Origin: Craspedostauros australis
Lineage: Eukaryota > Bacillariophyta > Bacillariophyceae > Mastogloiales > Achnanthaceae
Assembly (NCBI GenBank): GCA_026770025.1
Contig: JAMXDE010000010.1
Location: forward strand, 1,178,001 to 1,242,000
DNA length: 64,000 nt
Direction: 5' to 3'
Of the stretch, positions 11,440 through 21,773 are shown in pieces; the stretch's first letter is position 1; every line of letters starts with the position of its first letter. Made by a program: the position numbers and the translations under genes. The notes under the pieces are model-generated. The model was not told where the DNA came from and searched no databases. It was given only the letters and a program-made list of their open reading frames with translations.

Positions 11440-12969
11440 GTTGAGTTTTGTGGGCAATGACTCGTGTTAAAGTAGACTAAAATAGAGCACATCCAACACC
11501 ATCCAAATTACTGCTTATGATGTTATATCTCAACACCAAACCATTTAAAATTAAAACTAGACAGTTCATTCGGATGCTTGGATATCGTTTATTCTGAATA
11601 CCAAAGTTAAATTTGTATGAACTTTATTTTTAATGTCGTTTTGGCTTGCTGTCAGTCAGGTGGTGGGTGCAAAAAAGTCTCGATGGCACCATGCTGCCCT
11701 ACCTTCAGCACCCATGATCATCATTATCATCCCTGGAATTTTCACAATCTGCGCACCACATTAGCTCCAGATACCCCCCATCTATCCACTCCATGAAGAT
11801 CCTGCGCAGATAGGCTCATCTCATACTCCAAAGTCTCCCTGCACTGAAACGCAGAAATTTCGAACATCCGATTCCAACACAGATGCCGTTCGTATTTGGA
11901 TCCGTATCTTGTCGGTACGATCCTTGCAGCTCCTCCACATGCCCCTCATGCGTTCTCACATTCTCAGGTGACACACTGATGTGTTCAGAATGGGTGGGGC
12001 GCTCATACCTCCAAAGGTACACCTCCATGTGATGATGTCATCATGCTGTTTTTCCGACACCCAAAAATATCCCTTTCGTGTGCATCCCAGGCTGAAGCCT
12101 CTTCCAGACCATATATGTGCAGGATACTTCGACATGGCCATCTTGAGTTGATTCCGAACACATCTTGAGTGGGTGGCTTGGCGATCTGGGTGACTTGTGA
12201 ATGGCACCCATCACCAGCGAAGTCACCTGATGTGTCCGCCGCCACCCACCAAAAAATTCTTGCCCTCCACTTGTTTCTTGCGGAGGGCGCCTTCCAGGCC
12301 ACCCCCGACCCTAAAACTTCGTGTGCATTTTCATCGTATCCTCTTGGATGCATCTTGTCCCTCAATAGTCGTTGGGTGGGCCTGTACATTCCAGGCAGAG
12401 ACCATATCCAACGAGCAGATGTTCCTCCGAATCGTGTCGTGTGCGAGTGGGCCTGCCTCAGCCCCAAATCAACCAAGATGGCACCCCCCTCTTGCTCATT
12501 CACCAAACTTTACATGGCAGTTCCGCCTATGCCCTCAGATCTTGCACTGGACCGCTGGTTGTCACAGTGCCGATGATGCCGTTCGGCGGCGCTTGAGGAG
12601 TTTTGTTGTGTTTCTCCATTGTCGTGTTGTTGTGTTGTGTTTGGTGTTCTCAAACAGTTTTTGCTGTTGGGGGCCATGGAGATTAACCACAATTCTGCCG
12701 AATGTGCCAACCAATGAGAACACTTTTCGAGTCCCGAATTGCACCTCCATTCCACAACACCAAAACTATCCTCACAAAGTGGACAACGGAAACACTGCAC
12801 ATCTGGGACGAGCTGCTGTTGATTCTCTGCTGCTTGTAGTTATTGCTTGTACAACAATGTAGAATGACTGTGACCCTCCACATTGGAGAGAGTGGACGAT
12901 ACGATGCACCTTGTGACCATCCAATGTTGCCCATGCCCCCTGTGATGCGCCGCGCCGTGCTGTGCGTTG
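11440..12969. other. Left interior of the element, no confident gene
   Basis: Sequence between the left repeat and the transposase. Frames of 70-220 codons on both strands lack ATG starts and recognisable domains. The only protein-like signal is the Cys/His-rich stretch at about 12690-12830 on the minus strand. The AT-rich part at 11470-11640 adjoins the repeat. Confidence 0.4.
12510..12830 (-). pseudogene. Possible zinc-finger remnant
   Basis: A minus-strand open stretch with no ATG that reads VQCFRCPLCEDSF followed by WRCNSGLEKCSHWLAH. This is a CxxC pair, then C-x6-C and H-x3-H, a plausible zinc-binding module. A TAA lies just upstream in frame, so it is either an internal exon or a decayed gene. 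It overlaps nothing else convincing and sits inside the element. Transposon-borne zinc fingers are common, but the family is not recognised. Confidence 0.25.
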
Positions 12970-15654
12970 ATGGCTGGTGATGCGATGCGCTGTCTCGCTG
13001 TCCTCGTGTGCCTGGTGTGCGTCGCGACGCGTCTTTCAACTCAACTGCAGCCTCCATCAACACAATACACATCATCCTCCATTCACTGCAGTCTGCACCT
13101 TGCAAGCATGTTGTGCGCTGGTGATTGTGTGAAGGTGGCACCTCACACGGACTCAAATGACAAGATCCGTGACCTGGGCGTATGTCCTGTTGAGCTTGCA
13201 GTGAAACAGACCACGGATGGCGCTACAGTCAAACGCGATGGGCCTCTTGCATCAGGAGAGGTGGCAATGGTCATGGTGACCCCAGTGATGGGGCAGAGCC
13301 GAATGTATGTTGTTCGTGAGGATCTGTGCACACCACACAGCCTTGTTACCTTCGCACGGACTCGCACTGCTGGTGGCCTTGCTAAGCCTTCCCTCCTTTC
13401 TCCCCAACATGACTCCGTCGCTGCTGCGCGTGTCAACAACAAGGCTGAGCCCCCCACACCATCCCCAACTACCACGGAATCGCAAGAAGCCAAAATCACA
13501 GCTTTTCTCGAGGTCTCGCGGCGTCAGAAAGCAACAGCAATCGCCCAGCTCACAAAGCAGATGAAGAAAGGTGCAAAAACAAAAGGATGGTTGCGAAAGG
13601 ATGGAGGCCATAGTATTGCTAAGCCTGGTAATCCTAGCAAACGCCTTGACAAAGAAGACAATCGGAACTACACTGTTCTCTATTTCAATTTGGGCGGGAT
13701 TCCAGCACATGCAGAGTTGATCGCCCATGCATGGGGTATCAACCGCACCACAGCGGGACGCAACATTGTGAAATTCCAAACAGAGACGCTCAAATGCAAG
13801 AAGCGAAGCGACACAGGCAGCAGCATCTTCACCTACCCCACCAAACAACGACATCACTTCACGCAGCGTGCAGCCTTTGCAAAACAACTACGTCTTAAAC
13901 ATCCAGACCAACAGTTCAAGAACAACGAAATCGCTTCTGCCTATGCCTCTGCTTCGCCTCAAGAGCTGGCATCCGCAAAAGTGCTGTCTGAGTTGTGGTT
14001 GGAACGTGGTCCCTTCCTGCAATTTGAGCACCAGGATGTGTTGCGATGGTGCAATGGCGCACTCTTGTGGGATGGAATTGCTTGGAAACTGGCAGGCAGC
14101 GGAAACCCGCAAGTCGTTGGTCCGAAGTGTATCCGCAAATTCGTCATGGGATTGGAAGGCAGTGAGTACCGTTCTACAACAATACTCCCTCTGATCAATG
14201 GCACCACTACAGCAAAGCGCGACATCTGGGCTAAGGACTTCTGTGTGTTCTGGGAATCGGCTCAGCTCTTCAAGAAAGTGCAGGTTGTCCTTGTCCACAT
14301 GGACGAAAAGTGGTTCTACTCCATTGTCGCTCGCAAGCATCTGAAACATGTGCCCCAGATGGGAGTTAAGCCTGTGAAGCAGACTGTGCATCACAAGTGT
14401 CACATTGACAAGACCATGGCAATTGCATCAACAGCATTTGCCCCAACAAACAACCGCATTGAGAAAGGAGGAAAGGCGTATCGGGTGAACTTCGAACGTG
14501 TTGGGCGCATGGTCCCAGCGCAGAAGAATACGTACAAGCGAACTTGGGTCTCGCCAACCAAGTACAAGCACCTTCCTGATCCCACGAAAATCTCTCAGGA
14601 GAAGGGTAAACTGTACTTCCAAGCACTGGAGATCACAGGCAGCAAGGAATCAGTTGGTGCGCCTGATAAGACCAAGCCAAAATACAGCCTCAAGACATTC
14701 TTCTGCGAAAAAGAAATCCCTGCACTGGATTCGCTCGCCAACAAAATCAAGGCCGAAACGGGCAAGAACGTGGTGATTCGGTACCAGATAGATGGCGCAG
14801 GGCCACACAGAGACACGTAACTACTCAGGTTCATCAACGAGGAGTTCGACAGTCGTGGATGGCATCTACGATTGCAACCATCAAATTCTCCCATCACGAA
14901 TGTGAAAGACGATGCGATATTCCCAGCGATGTCAAAGCACGTGTCAGCATACGAAGGTACGCACCATGGAAGCCGATTGCTTACCACTGACGCATTGTCG
15001 GATGCTTGTGGAACCTGTTGGGAGCAATTTGGGCTGGACAAGGTGGCATGTGCGTATGTTTGCCACCATCAGATTGCCTACGCAATTTGTGCTGCGAAAG
15101 GAGGTGACGAATTTGTGACAGAGAACAAGGGACTGAGCATGAACGTGCGGAAACAAACGTTCACTGAATTTGACAAGATCGGCAACAAGATCGGCGTTAC
15201 TGTGTCTCACACGGACTTCGCGTTGGAGGAGGATGAGGCAACCAACGATACTGCCAAGAAACCAGCTGCAACAGGCAACAAAGGCAAATCAGCTGGCTTC
15301 AAATTCGCCAAGCCCAACATCAAAGGTATGTACGATGATGTGCTCAAGGTGATGGCTGTCAGTGGTCTGCAATGTCTTAAAACGAACCTGCCAACAACCA
15401 GCAGCCTCATTCCGTTGCTGGCGAAGCAAATCGTTGTGACAACCAGAGCCAATGAGGAGGCTGAGCAACAGAAGAAAGATGAGAAGAGAAAGAAGCAACC
15501 CAGCAAGAGCAAAGCCGACATCATTGAGCCTCGCAACAACAACAGCAAAGCCGAAGCAGCACCCACCATGAATACAGTCAAAGTGGCCTGTCTGGCTGGC
15601 AAGACCGAGCATCACAGCAAAGCAGAGGAGGATACCAATACAGCAGAGATGTAA
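12970..15654 (+). pseudogene. Tc1/mariner-like DD(~39)D transposase with one in-frame stop
   Basis: One reading frame of 895 codons from ATG 12970 to TAA 15654, broken only by TAA at 14818-14820. The catalytic motifs are in order: VHMDEKWF (first Asp, codon 14302), YQIDGAGPH (second Asp, codon 14791), then after the stop QPSNSPITNVKD (third Asp, codon 14908). The last two Asp are 39 codons apart, as in plant-type mariner DD39D enzymes, whose matching motif is SPDLNVLD. A helix-turn-helix-like segment (IAHAWGINRTTAGRNIV) lies near residue 255. The N-terminal 200 residues are extra and unrecognised, and the C-terminus is lysine-rich. No frameshift is seen, so the stop looks recent. The stop separates two catalytic residues, so the product would be inactive without readthrough. 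Confidence 0.85.
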
Positions 15655-15655
15655 C

Positions 15656-15668
15656 TGCAAATCGTAGT
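15656..15668 (+). repeat. 13-nt copy of the TIR core
   Basis: TGCAAATCGTAGT is identical to positions 6-18 of the terminal repeat and lies in the same orientation as the left repeat, directly after the transposase stop. It could be an internal transposase-binding site or chance. Confidence 0.4.
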
Positions 15669-15864
15669 AGTAGTAGTATATGTTATAGGCACACCTGTGA
15701 TTGGAGTGCCTATGTGCGCATCGTCTGCTTGATGGCATGGAGGATTGTGATGTGATGTGTGGTGTGGTGTGTGATGTTTGTTTTGTGTGTTGTGATGAGT
15801 GATGTGATGAGTGGTGTGATTTTTGTGACGCAGACCGATATTTTTGTGTCGTGAATGGTGCGCA

Positions 15865-15960
15865 TTGTGGAGCCATCGTGTTGTGCAGCCATCGCGTCGT
15901 GGAGCCATCGCGTCGTGGAGCCATCGCGTCGTGGAGCCATCGCGTCGTGGAGCCATCGCG
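15865..15960 (+). repeat. 16-bp minisatellite, six copies
   Basis: Six tandem units of TCGTGGAGCCATCGCG. The last four are identical and the first two are slightly diverged. Confidence 0.95.
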
Positions 15961-16426
15961 TTGTGTCGTGCCGCTCTGATCGGAAAATTCCAGCCGAACC
16001 ACACAGAAAATACGCTCCAAGGCCCCAATTGCGTCGATCGGAGCGCCAGCACAATCGGTGTGTGTTGCACAAACCAATCGAATGGCAAAGGCTTCTCTTT
16101 GTTGGTACCGCACTCGTACATCTGTACCACATCGTACCATGCCAGTACTCCACTTCCTTTTCATCACACATGTGCAACCCTCACGATCTTTGCTGCCATC
16201 AAGTCCACGCGTCTGTACTCGTCACTGGAGCACCAACGATGCATCCTCTGATCATTCATCTCTGCTCATGCTCTGCCGACAGTACTGCCACTAGCACAAT
16301 CGTCATGTATTGGCGGAGCAGAGTAGAATAGAGCAGAGCGCAACAAATACACACCACGCAATGCTCATATGCTTTACTATGCTATGTTGTGATGTGCTAG
16401 TGCAGCTTCTATAATATGTTACATAC

Positions 16427-19400
16427 TCATACACTAAGAGCACAGTCCACTACTCCATGTACTGCTTCGGGCTTGCTAGATGGAGCAGATTGGACTTCCT
16501 CTCTTCGGGGTGCGTCGCCATTGGACGCCTCTTCGTTGATTGTCACGTCCTCCTTGCCATCATGTTCGCATTCGTTCCGATTGGCCTCCTGTCCTGTTTG
16601 TGTTGATTGGATGCTTTGCTCCTTCGCTGCAGAAGGGTCCATCTCTTCACTGCCATCGTGTGTTGACGAAGACCCCATTACCTGACTGGGATCATCTTGT
16701 GCTGAACATGATCGAGTCTTTGCGCTGGTCTCATCTTGCGGAGTGGGCACCACAGATGCAGATGCTGTCTCCAAAATTTTGGTTGTTTGTGAAGACTTGT
16801 TGGTGCTGGCATCAGCTTCTTTCGTTTGTGCGTTGTCTCTTGCACGTCCCATGGTGCTGAGAACCCCAATGGTGGCCAACGATGCAACAGCCAAGGCCAA
16901 TAGCTGTGATGAGGTGATGTCCACCTTCTGTTGACCTTTGCTCTCCTCAGACACCACTGTGCCTTGTTTTGCCTGTGAGTTTGTGGCTGTGGCCGTCGCA
17001 GATTGGGCCGGGTTGTCCACGACTTCATAGGGATCCATCTTGTGGCACACAATGACATCGCCGCTCTCACCGTCGTACACTTCGAAGCTCGTGCTGTCGT
17101 AGTTCACAAGGTCGATGACTGGTGCTGCACCAGCTGGGTTGGTGGTAGACTTGTCGGTGCCAATGCTCTGTGCCGAATCGCGTGATGCAGGGGCGTCGTC
17201 TCTGCCACCAGTCCATGGATCCTTGTACGAATGCTTCTCCTCCATGGAGTTGCTGATAACGATGACACTATCGGAATGACTCTGCGATGGTCGATTCTGC
17301 TGGTGATCATCATTACCCTTGTTGTCACCGGAGCCGTGGTCATCTTTGTCATCGAGCACAATGATCTCTTCGACATTTCGCGAGCGGGAGGCGCTCTCTG
17401 CTGGAGGTTGTTGCTCGATGGAATAATTCCCAGGTGACGCACCACCCTGGCTTCCGTGGTTGGTGACATCAATTGGGTCATGTCCAGTAGGAGCATCACC
17501 AACAGCATTGTCGCAATCCTTTTCTGCATTCATCAACGACTTGGTCATGATCCCTGCGCCAACCCCAAGGACAACTGCTGCACCTGCAGCTACTCCAGTC
17601 GAGGCGTTCTTGGTGACATCGTCCAATGACGACTTCTCTGAGCTGACCGACTTGTGGGATGAGTTACACTCGATGTGACCAGTCGAAACAGTTGCTGATG
17701 CTTCTTGAGCGGCGTCAGCAACATCGTTTGTTGAGACCGCAGACGCGTTGTCGGTGCAGCTACTATCGACAGGATTCGAGTTGGCGCTTGCGCTCGTCAC
17801 CACGCTGACTGCAGGGCTGCTGTCAGCTGTGACTTTGGCTGTGGTCGTGGTTTTGCCTGCAGCTGCCACAGATGCCGCCGTAACAACTGCTGCGGCCACG
17901 CCAATAGCTGCAGTGGTTGTCAATGCGTTGGTGTCATCATCCTTGTTGCTGTTGTCATCTTTCCCGAAGCCGCGATCGCTCTGCGTTGTGGATGGGCTCG
18001 ATTGGTCTTGGTGCCCGATCAGTGCCCCAACCTCTTCCAAGTCAGAGTCCAACAGGCTGTTCAAGACGGACTCATTGAACGATGAAGGGCGTTCATTTTC
18101 CGCAGAGCTGGAAGACAACTTCCTGGTGGAAGCTGCACCAGATCTCACCGACCGTTCATTCTCGGAGACGGTGAATTCGGAGGCTGTGGATTGACTGCTG
18201 TTCGTTCCTCATGCAGGCATGAGAACGCCCATGCCCTGGACGACTGGGATGTCATTGGATGAACGTGCGGTTTCCACGAGGTGGCCGACTATCACTGGGT
18301 TGGCTGCACCGGCGATCAGGTCTTGCTTTTCAGATCCCGGTTGACACGCGTCCTTGCTGGCAGATTTGTCCTTGTTGCTGGTTTCGTATGAACTACCAGC
18401 AGCCAGTTCAGCCGCAGCAAGGTCCATGATGTCTTTGAGAGGAGCCGGAGGAGGCCTGCTTGTCTCTGTGAGAGGTTCGATGCCTTCTCTCTGCATCTGC
18501 GAGCGAATCATTGCTGCAATCTTTGCCTCGTAGTCGGATGATGTCGAAGAAGAGAGGTCGACGGCACAGACCTCACCATTCTTGACACCTTCGGAACGAT
18601 TCGTGTAGACATCGCTGGATGCCAGGCTGGATGTTCCACTTGCACTGCTCTCTGCCGACGGACGTGGCTGCTTGCTGCCACTGGCGTTCTGCATTGTTTC
18701 CGTTGCTGTTCCACCAACGGATGATGATGTGTCTCATGTGTTGGAAGATGATGCAGCTGCTGCTGCCACGGCCCCAGAAATGAAATGACCGTCGCTGGTG
18801 CTGCCAATGGAACGGTTGGAGCGTGACTCTCCGTTCGAGTACGTCGAATCGTCGTAGTATACCGATCCGCTTGACAACGTGTTGTTGCACCATGTAGACC
18901 TGTGTGACAAGCTGGCTCCTGTGATCACGCTTGGTTGGCGGTGTTGGTGGAATTGTTGCGTGCTGGACGAGTCTGATTCGTTGAAGCGGACCGACTTTTG
19001 CGATCCTTCATCTATGACCAAAACGGCCCGCACTTCAATGTTGTCGGTCTGTTCTCCGCTGTCGGTAGCTTGCGTCATGGTCACAGGTGGGGGTTCGGCA
19101 TTTCGTGCCAATTTCTTGGCCTGCTGTTGATCGTTCGACTGCTGGTCAGCCTCAGACCCAGAAGACAAGGATGCGGAACACGCTGTTTGTGCCGGTTGCC
19201 GCTTATTTGGAGCAAGCACACGGTTCGCAACGTATGCTCCCGCTGGAAGATCGATGCCTGTTGCAGAGGCTGTTGGCGACGCGATTCGGACCTGCATCAT
19301 GCTGTTGTCGCGTCACTGGTTGGAGACGCGATCCGTGACGTCCATGGATGTGGCCTGACCATCATGATTGCTGTGAATGCTTGAGATGGTGCTCTTTTTG

Positions 19401-20029
19401 GTTCTGGCGCTTGCATTCTTGCTTTGTCCAATCCTGGATGGTGATTCCTTGCCAAGTGAATTGTTGTAGAACGTTGGCATCGACTGAGAGGCAGCAATTG
19501 CACCAAAGGCTGCCACCGCCTGCTTACCACGCATCTTTCCGACCGAAGTAGGTGCAGGGATGACAGATACCGAACCTTCCACCTCTTTCCTGGACTGTGC
19601 CACAATGGCAGGGTTGCTTCAGGCTTGGTTCTCTTCGACTTGGACGGAGCTCGACGCCACCGAGCATGCGCTGGCTGTGCCATGTTGAGTGGAGGGTGTG
19701 GACTTGACTGATGTGGTTCCGCTGCCTGCCGTCGTGGTATTGCGTTGGTCGACGGATGTTGCGGTTGACGTTGGTGCTTTGAGCACAGTGGGGGTGGTCT
19801 CCGGTTGAGCGTCCGTAGTTTCCCCACCCTTCTCTGGCTTGGATGCATCATTGCCGGCAGCCTTTCTTCCAAACATCGTCCCGACAAATCCCAACGTCGC
19901 CAACACAAGGCCCAGTTTGGCCCCTTGCTTGCGCTGCTGCTGCGATGGCAAAGATGACACCGTAGCATCATGTGTGCTCGTTGTTACAGATGAGGTGATT
20001 GCAGACTTGGCAGTCGAAGCTGAAGCCAT
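16427..20029 (-). CDS. Long Ser/Thr/Ala-rich frame interrupted by four in-frame UGAs (cargo of the element)
   Basis: From ATG 20029 a single minus-strand frame runs to TGA 16427-16429 (about 1,200 codons; the frame is open to 20122). The only interruptions are TGA at 19619-19621, 19313-19315, 18734-18736 and 18209-18211. There is no TAA or TAG, no frameshift, and the composition (Ser, Thr, Ala, Asp, Gln) is the same on both sides of each UGA. I do not recognise a family. Visible features are four Ala/Gly-rich hydrophobic stretches of about 20 residues (near 19865-19921, 17850-17915, 17535-17605 and 16847-16925) and KSVRF, a PP1-docking-like motif, at 18983-18997. The product could be a multi-selenocysteine or readthrough protein, a pseudogene with recent nonsense changes, or several short genes. 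The start lies about 160 bp inside the right TIR. Confidence 0.45.
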
Positions 20030-20133
20030 CGTTTGCGTCGCAGAGATAGTGGTCGGCTGCTCCCCTGGTGACGTGGAATCCGTTCCCTGTGACGTAGAAG
20101 ACAGATCAGCAAGAGCAAACACGAAATAACTTT

Positions 20134-20145
20134 AAATATTATATC
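20134..20145 (-). promoter_or_regulatory. TATA-like element
   Basis: The minus strand reads ATATAATATTTA about 105 bp before ATG 20029, between the right TIR and the UGA-interrupted frame. It is the only obvious AT-rich core-promoter candidate there. Confidence 0.3.
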
Positions 20146-20189
20146 GCCGTTTCTCTCAAAAGCAAGCAAACCAGTGGCAACAAGGGGCC

Positions 20190-20242
20190 AAAACTCCACA
20201 AGTAGTGTTATCGTTGGTGTATCAACTACGATTTGCACCTCG
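20190..20242 (-). repeat. Right terminal inverted repeat
   Basis: The inverted partner of 11387-11439 (49/53 identical), followed outside by TA at 20243-20244. Confidence 0.93.
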
Positions 20243-20456
20243 TACGAGAACGAGCAGCCAGGTGGCGAAGAAAAGAGAGTTTGGAAGTCGCGTGGCATGT
20301 TGCATCGGGTCGAAGGACTGGTTAGGACGGAATGGAATGTACGTACGATACATCTGCGGTGGAGCACGTCATCTGATATTTGTGATGCAGACGTCAAGCA
20401 TGGAAACAAGGCCATCCACGATCCCTGGGAACGACCGTATCCCTCATATCTCATAA

Positions 20457-20789
20457 TCATAGCAATACATCAGCCAAATTGGCACTCGTCTCTTGCTTCT
20501 GTCTGTTGTCCCATCTGAACCCCGTGAAGGAGACAAGCAGGACGACAGAAGCGAAGATCCATGTGCCCATCCATCCAGCGTCGATGCTGAACCAGTAAGC
20601 GTCCCAACCTATAGGGACCTGATCCAACGGTGGCGCTGGATCCCATCCGCACAAAAGCAAGAAGCAAGAAACTGACCGTTGCGCAGAAGCACGATCTTTT
20701 CCGAAGAAGAGATCGACTTCTGGCACCGCGTGAGCCTTTCTTCCCACAATTACGCAGACGGAGACCTCTCGAGTGTCAGTTTGAATCAT
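20457..20789 (-). CDS. Possible small single-span membrane protein
   Basis: A 110-codon frame with an ATG at 20789 and stop TGA. The C-terminal half reads like protein: PIGWDAYWFSIDAGWMG, then a hydrophobic helix TWIFASVVLLVSFTGF, and a polar tail. The N-terminal half is less convincing. A GTCAGT donor-like site and CAG acceptors lie inside (about 20605-20680), and the ATG-initiated frame starting at 21013 ends at a GTACGT donor-like site near 20910. The real gene may therefore have two or three exons. Family not recognised. Confidence 0.3.
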   Translation of the reverse strand: MIQTDTREVSVCVIVGRKAHAVPEVDLFFGKDRASAQRSVSCFLLLCGWDPAPPLDQVPIGWDAYWFSIDAGWMGTWIFASVVLLVSFTGFRWDNRQKQETSANLADVLL

Positions 20790-21773
20790 AGGGAACGGCG
20801 TTCATTTGATGGTGCATGATATGGCGTCTCCATTTTGTATTTCCGCGGCACATGGAATTCAACGCAAGAAATGCGTATTGTCCTTGTCGTCGTTTGATCA
20901 TCGCGCAAGTACGTACCTTTACTCGTAGGTGTCTCATTCAGCGTGCCAGTTGCTGTGGAGCTTCTGGGTTGACAAGAGGCGGAGCTTGGGTTGTTCGGTT
21001 TCGTCATGGCCATAATGACGGTGCGAAGAGAACGGTGTCGTCACAGGCCATCCTCTTCCTCTTCCTGTTGCTGTTGTTGCTCGCGGCTTGACGAAGCGCG
21101 CCAGGCGACCTGCTCCATTCATCCTGCATGAAGCATGTTCGGTGCATTTCAATGTGATACCATCGTCCCTGTTGCGATCAAGGTCATGGTCGAGCTCTTC
21201 TTGGTGTGTCCATGATCTGCGATTGTGATGGACCTCTTCGCGATCCTTCATGATTGTGGGAATTGCGAGTGTCGCGATGGTCGTTGTTTGGGATCTTTCT
21301 GTTTTGGATTTTGCTGTTGCTTTGTGTGGTGTCGTCCGTCCGTCGTCGGTATTTTACAGTTTGACCGAAACGCCAACATGAAACACAACAACAACGACCA
21401 TCGCTCTCCAACGACCGCCCTGGTTCGACATCTTCCAAGTGACAATCGAATGACGTGCAGAAGTACATCGAGCATGATACGAGCTCTCCAGAGAAGAAGC
21501 ATTACTGACAGCAGCAACAATAGTCGAGGCACAAACACAGGCATAGATACAGGCATAGTCGTCATCGGAACATACAAAGAGAGCGAAGGCGACAGAAGCG
21601 AGCAAGACAAGTAGAGCAACACAGAGTGGCAAAGAGTGACAAAGAGCGACAAAGAGCGACCCAACTGAAACCATCAATCAGCTGCTACTCATACGTCCGA
21701 CCACCAAGGCACATACTCATCACCATTCATAGTCACAGCCACATTCACATTCACAACCGCACGAGAATACACT
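20790..21773. other. Region upstream of RPB7
   Basis: It may contain 5' exons of the small minus-strand gene (an ATG at 21013 begins a frame ending at a donor-like GTACGT). The rest is the RPB7 promoter and leader, with CA/GA-rich low-complexity sequence at 21610-21770. No other feature is supported. Confidence 0.35.

Larger units (their letters stand above)
15655..16426. other. Spacer between transposase and UGA-interrupted frame
   Basis: This holds a 13-nt exact copy of the TIR core (15656-15668), a TG-rich stretch at 15740-15830 and the 16-bp minisatellite. The flanking frames converge here, so both 3' ends lie in it. I could not identify a SECIS-like hairpin by eye. Confidence 0.5.
11385..20244. 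mobile_element. 8.86-kb TIR-bounded Tc1/mariner-type element with cargo
   Basis: It is bounded by 53-bp inverted repeats (11387-11439 and 20190-20242) that match at 49 of 53 positions. Each is flanked outside by the dinucleotide TA, the target duplication of Tc1/mariner transposons. Inside are a DD(~39)D transposase frame (+, broken by one TAA), a 16-bp minisatellite, a 3.7-kb minus-strand frame with four in-frame UGAs, and a possible zinc-finger remnant. Such elements are usually a few kb and carry only a transposase, so the length and cargo are unusual. The broken transposase implies this copy moves, if at all, only in trans. Confidence 0.88.

Noticed and set aside
12003..12862. Open frames of 167 and 221 codons in the element
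   Set aside because: No recognisable domain, and the longer one overlaps the Cys/His stretch on the other strand. Coding is not supported.
14818..14829. A 12-bp GT...AG 'intron' that would remove the transposase stop
   Set aside because: Far too short to be spliced, and it would delete LLR residues typical of the family after the second Asp.
15660..16426. SECIS element for the UGA-interrupted frame
   Set aside because: ATGA and GA quartet-like words occur, but I could not build a convincing stem with an AA apical loop by eye. A SECISearch run would decide.
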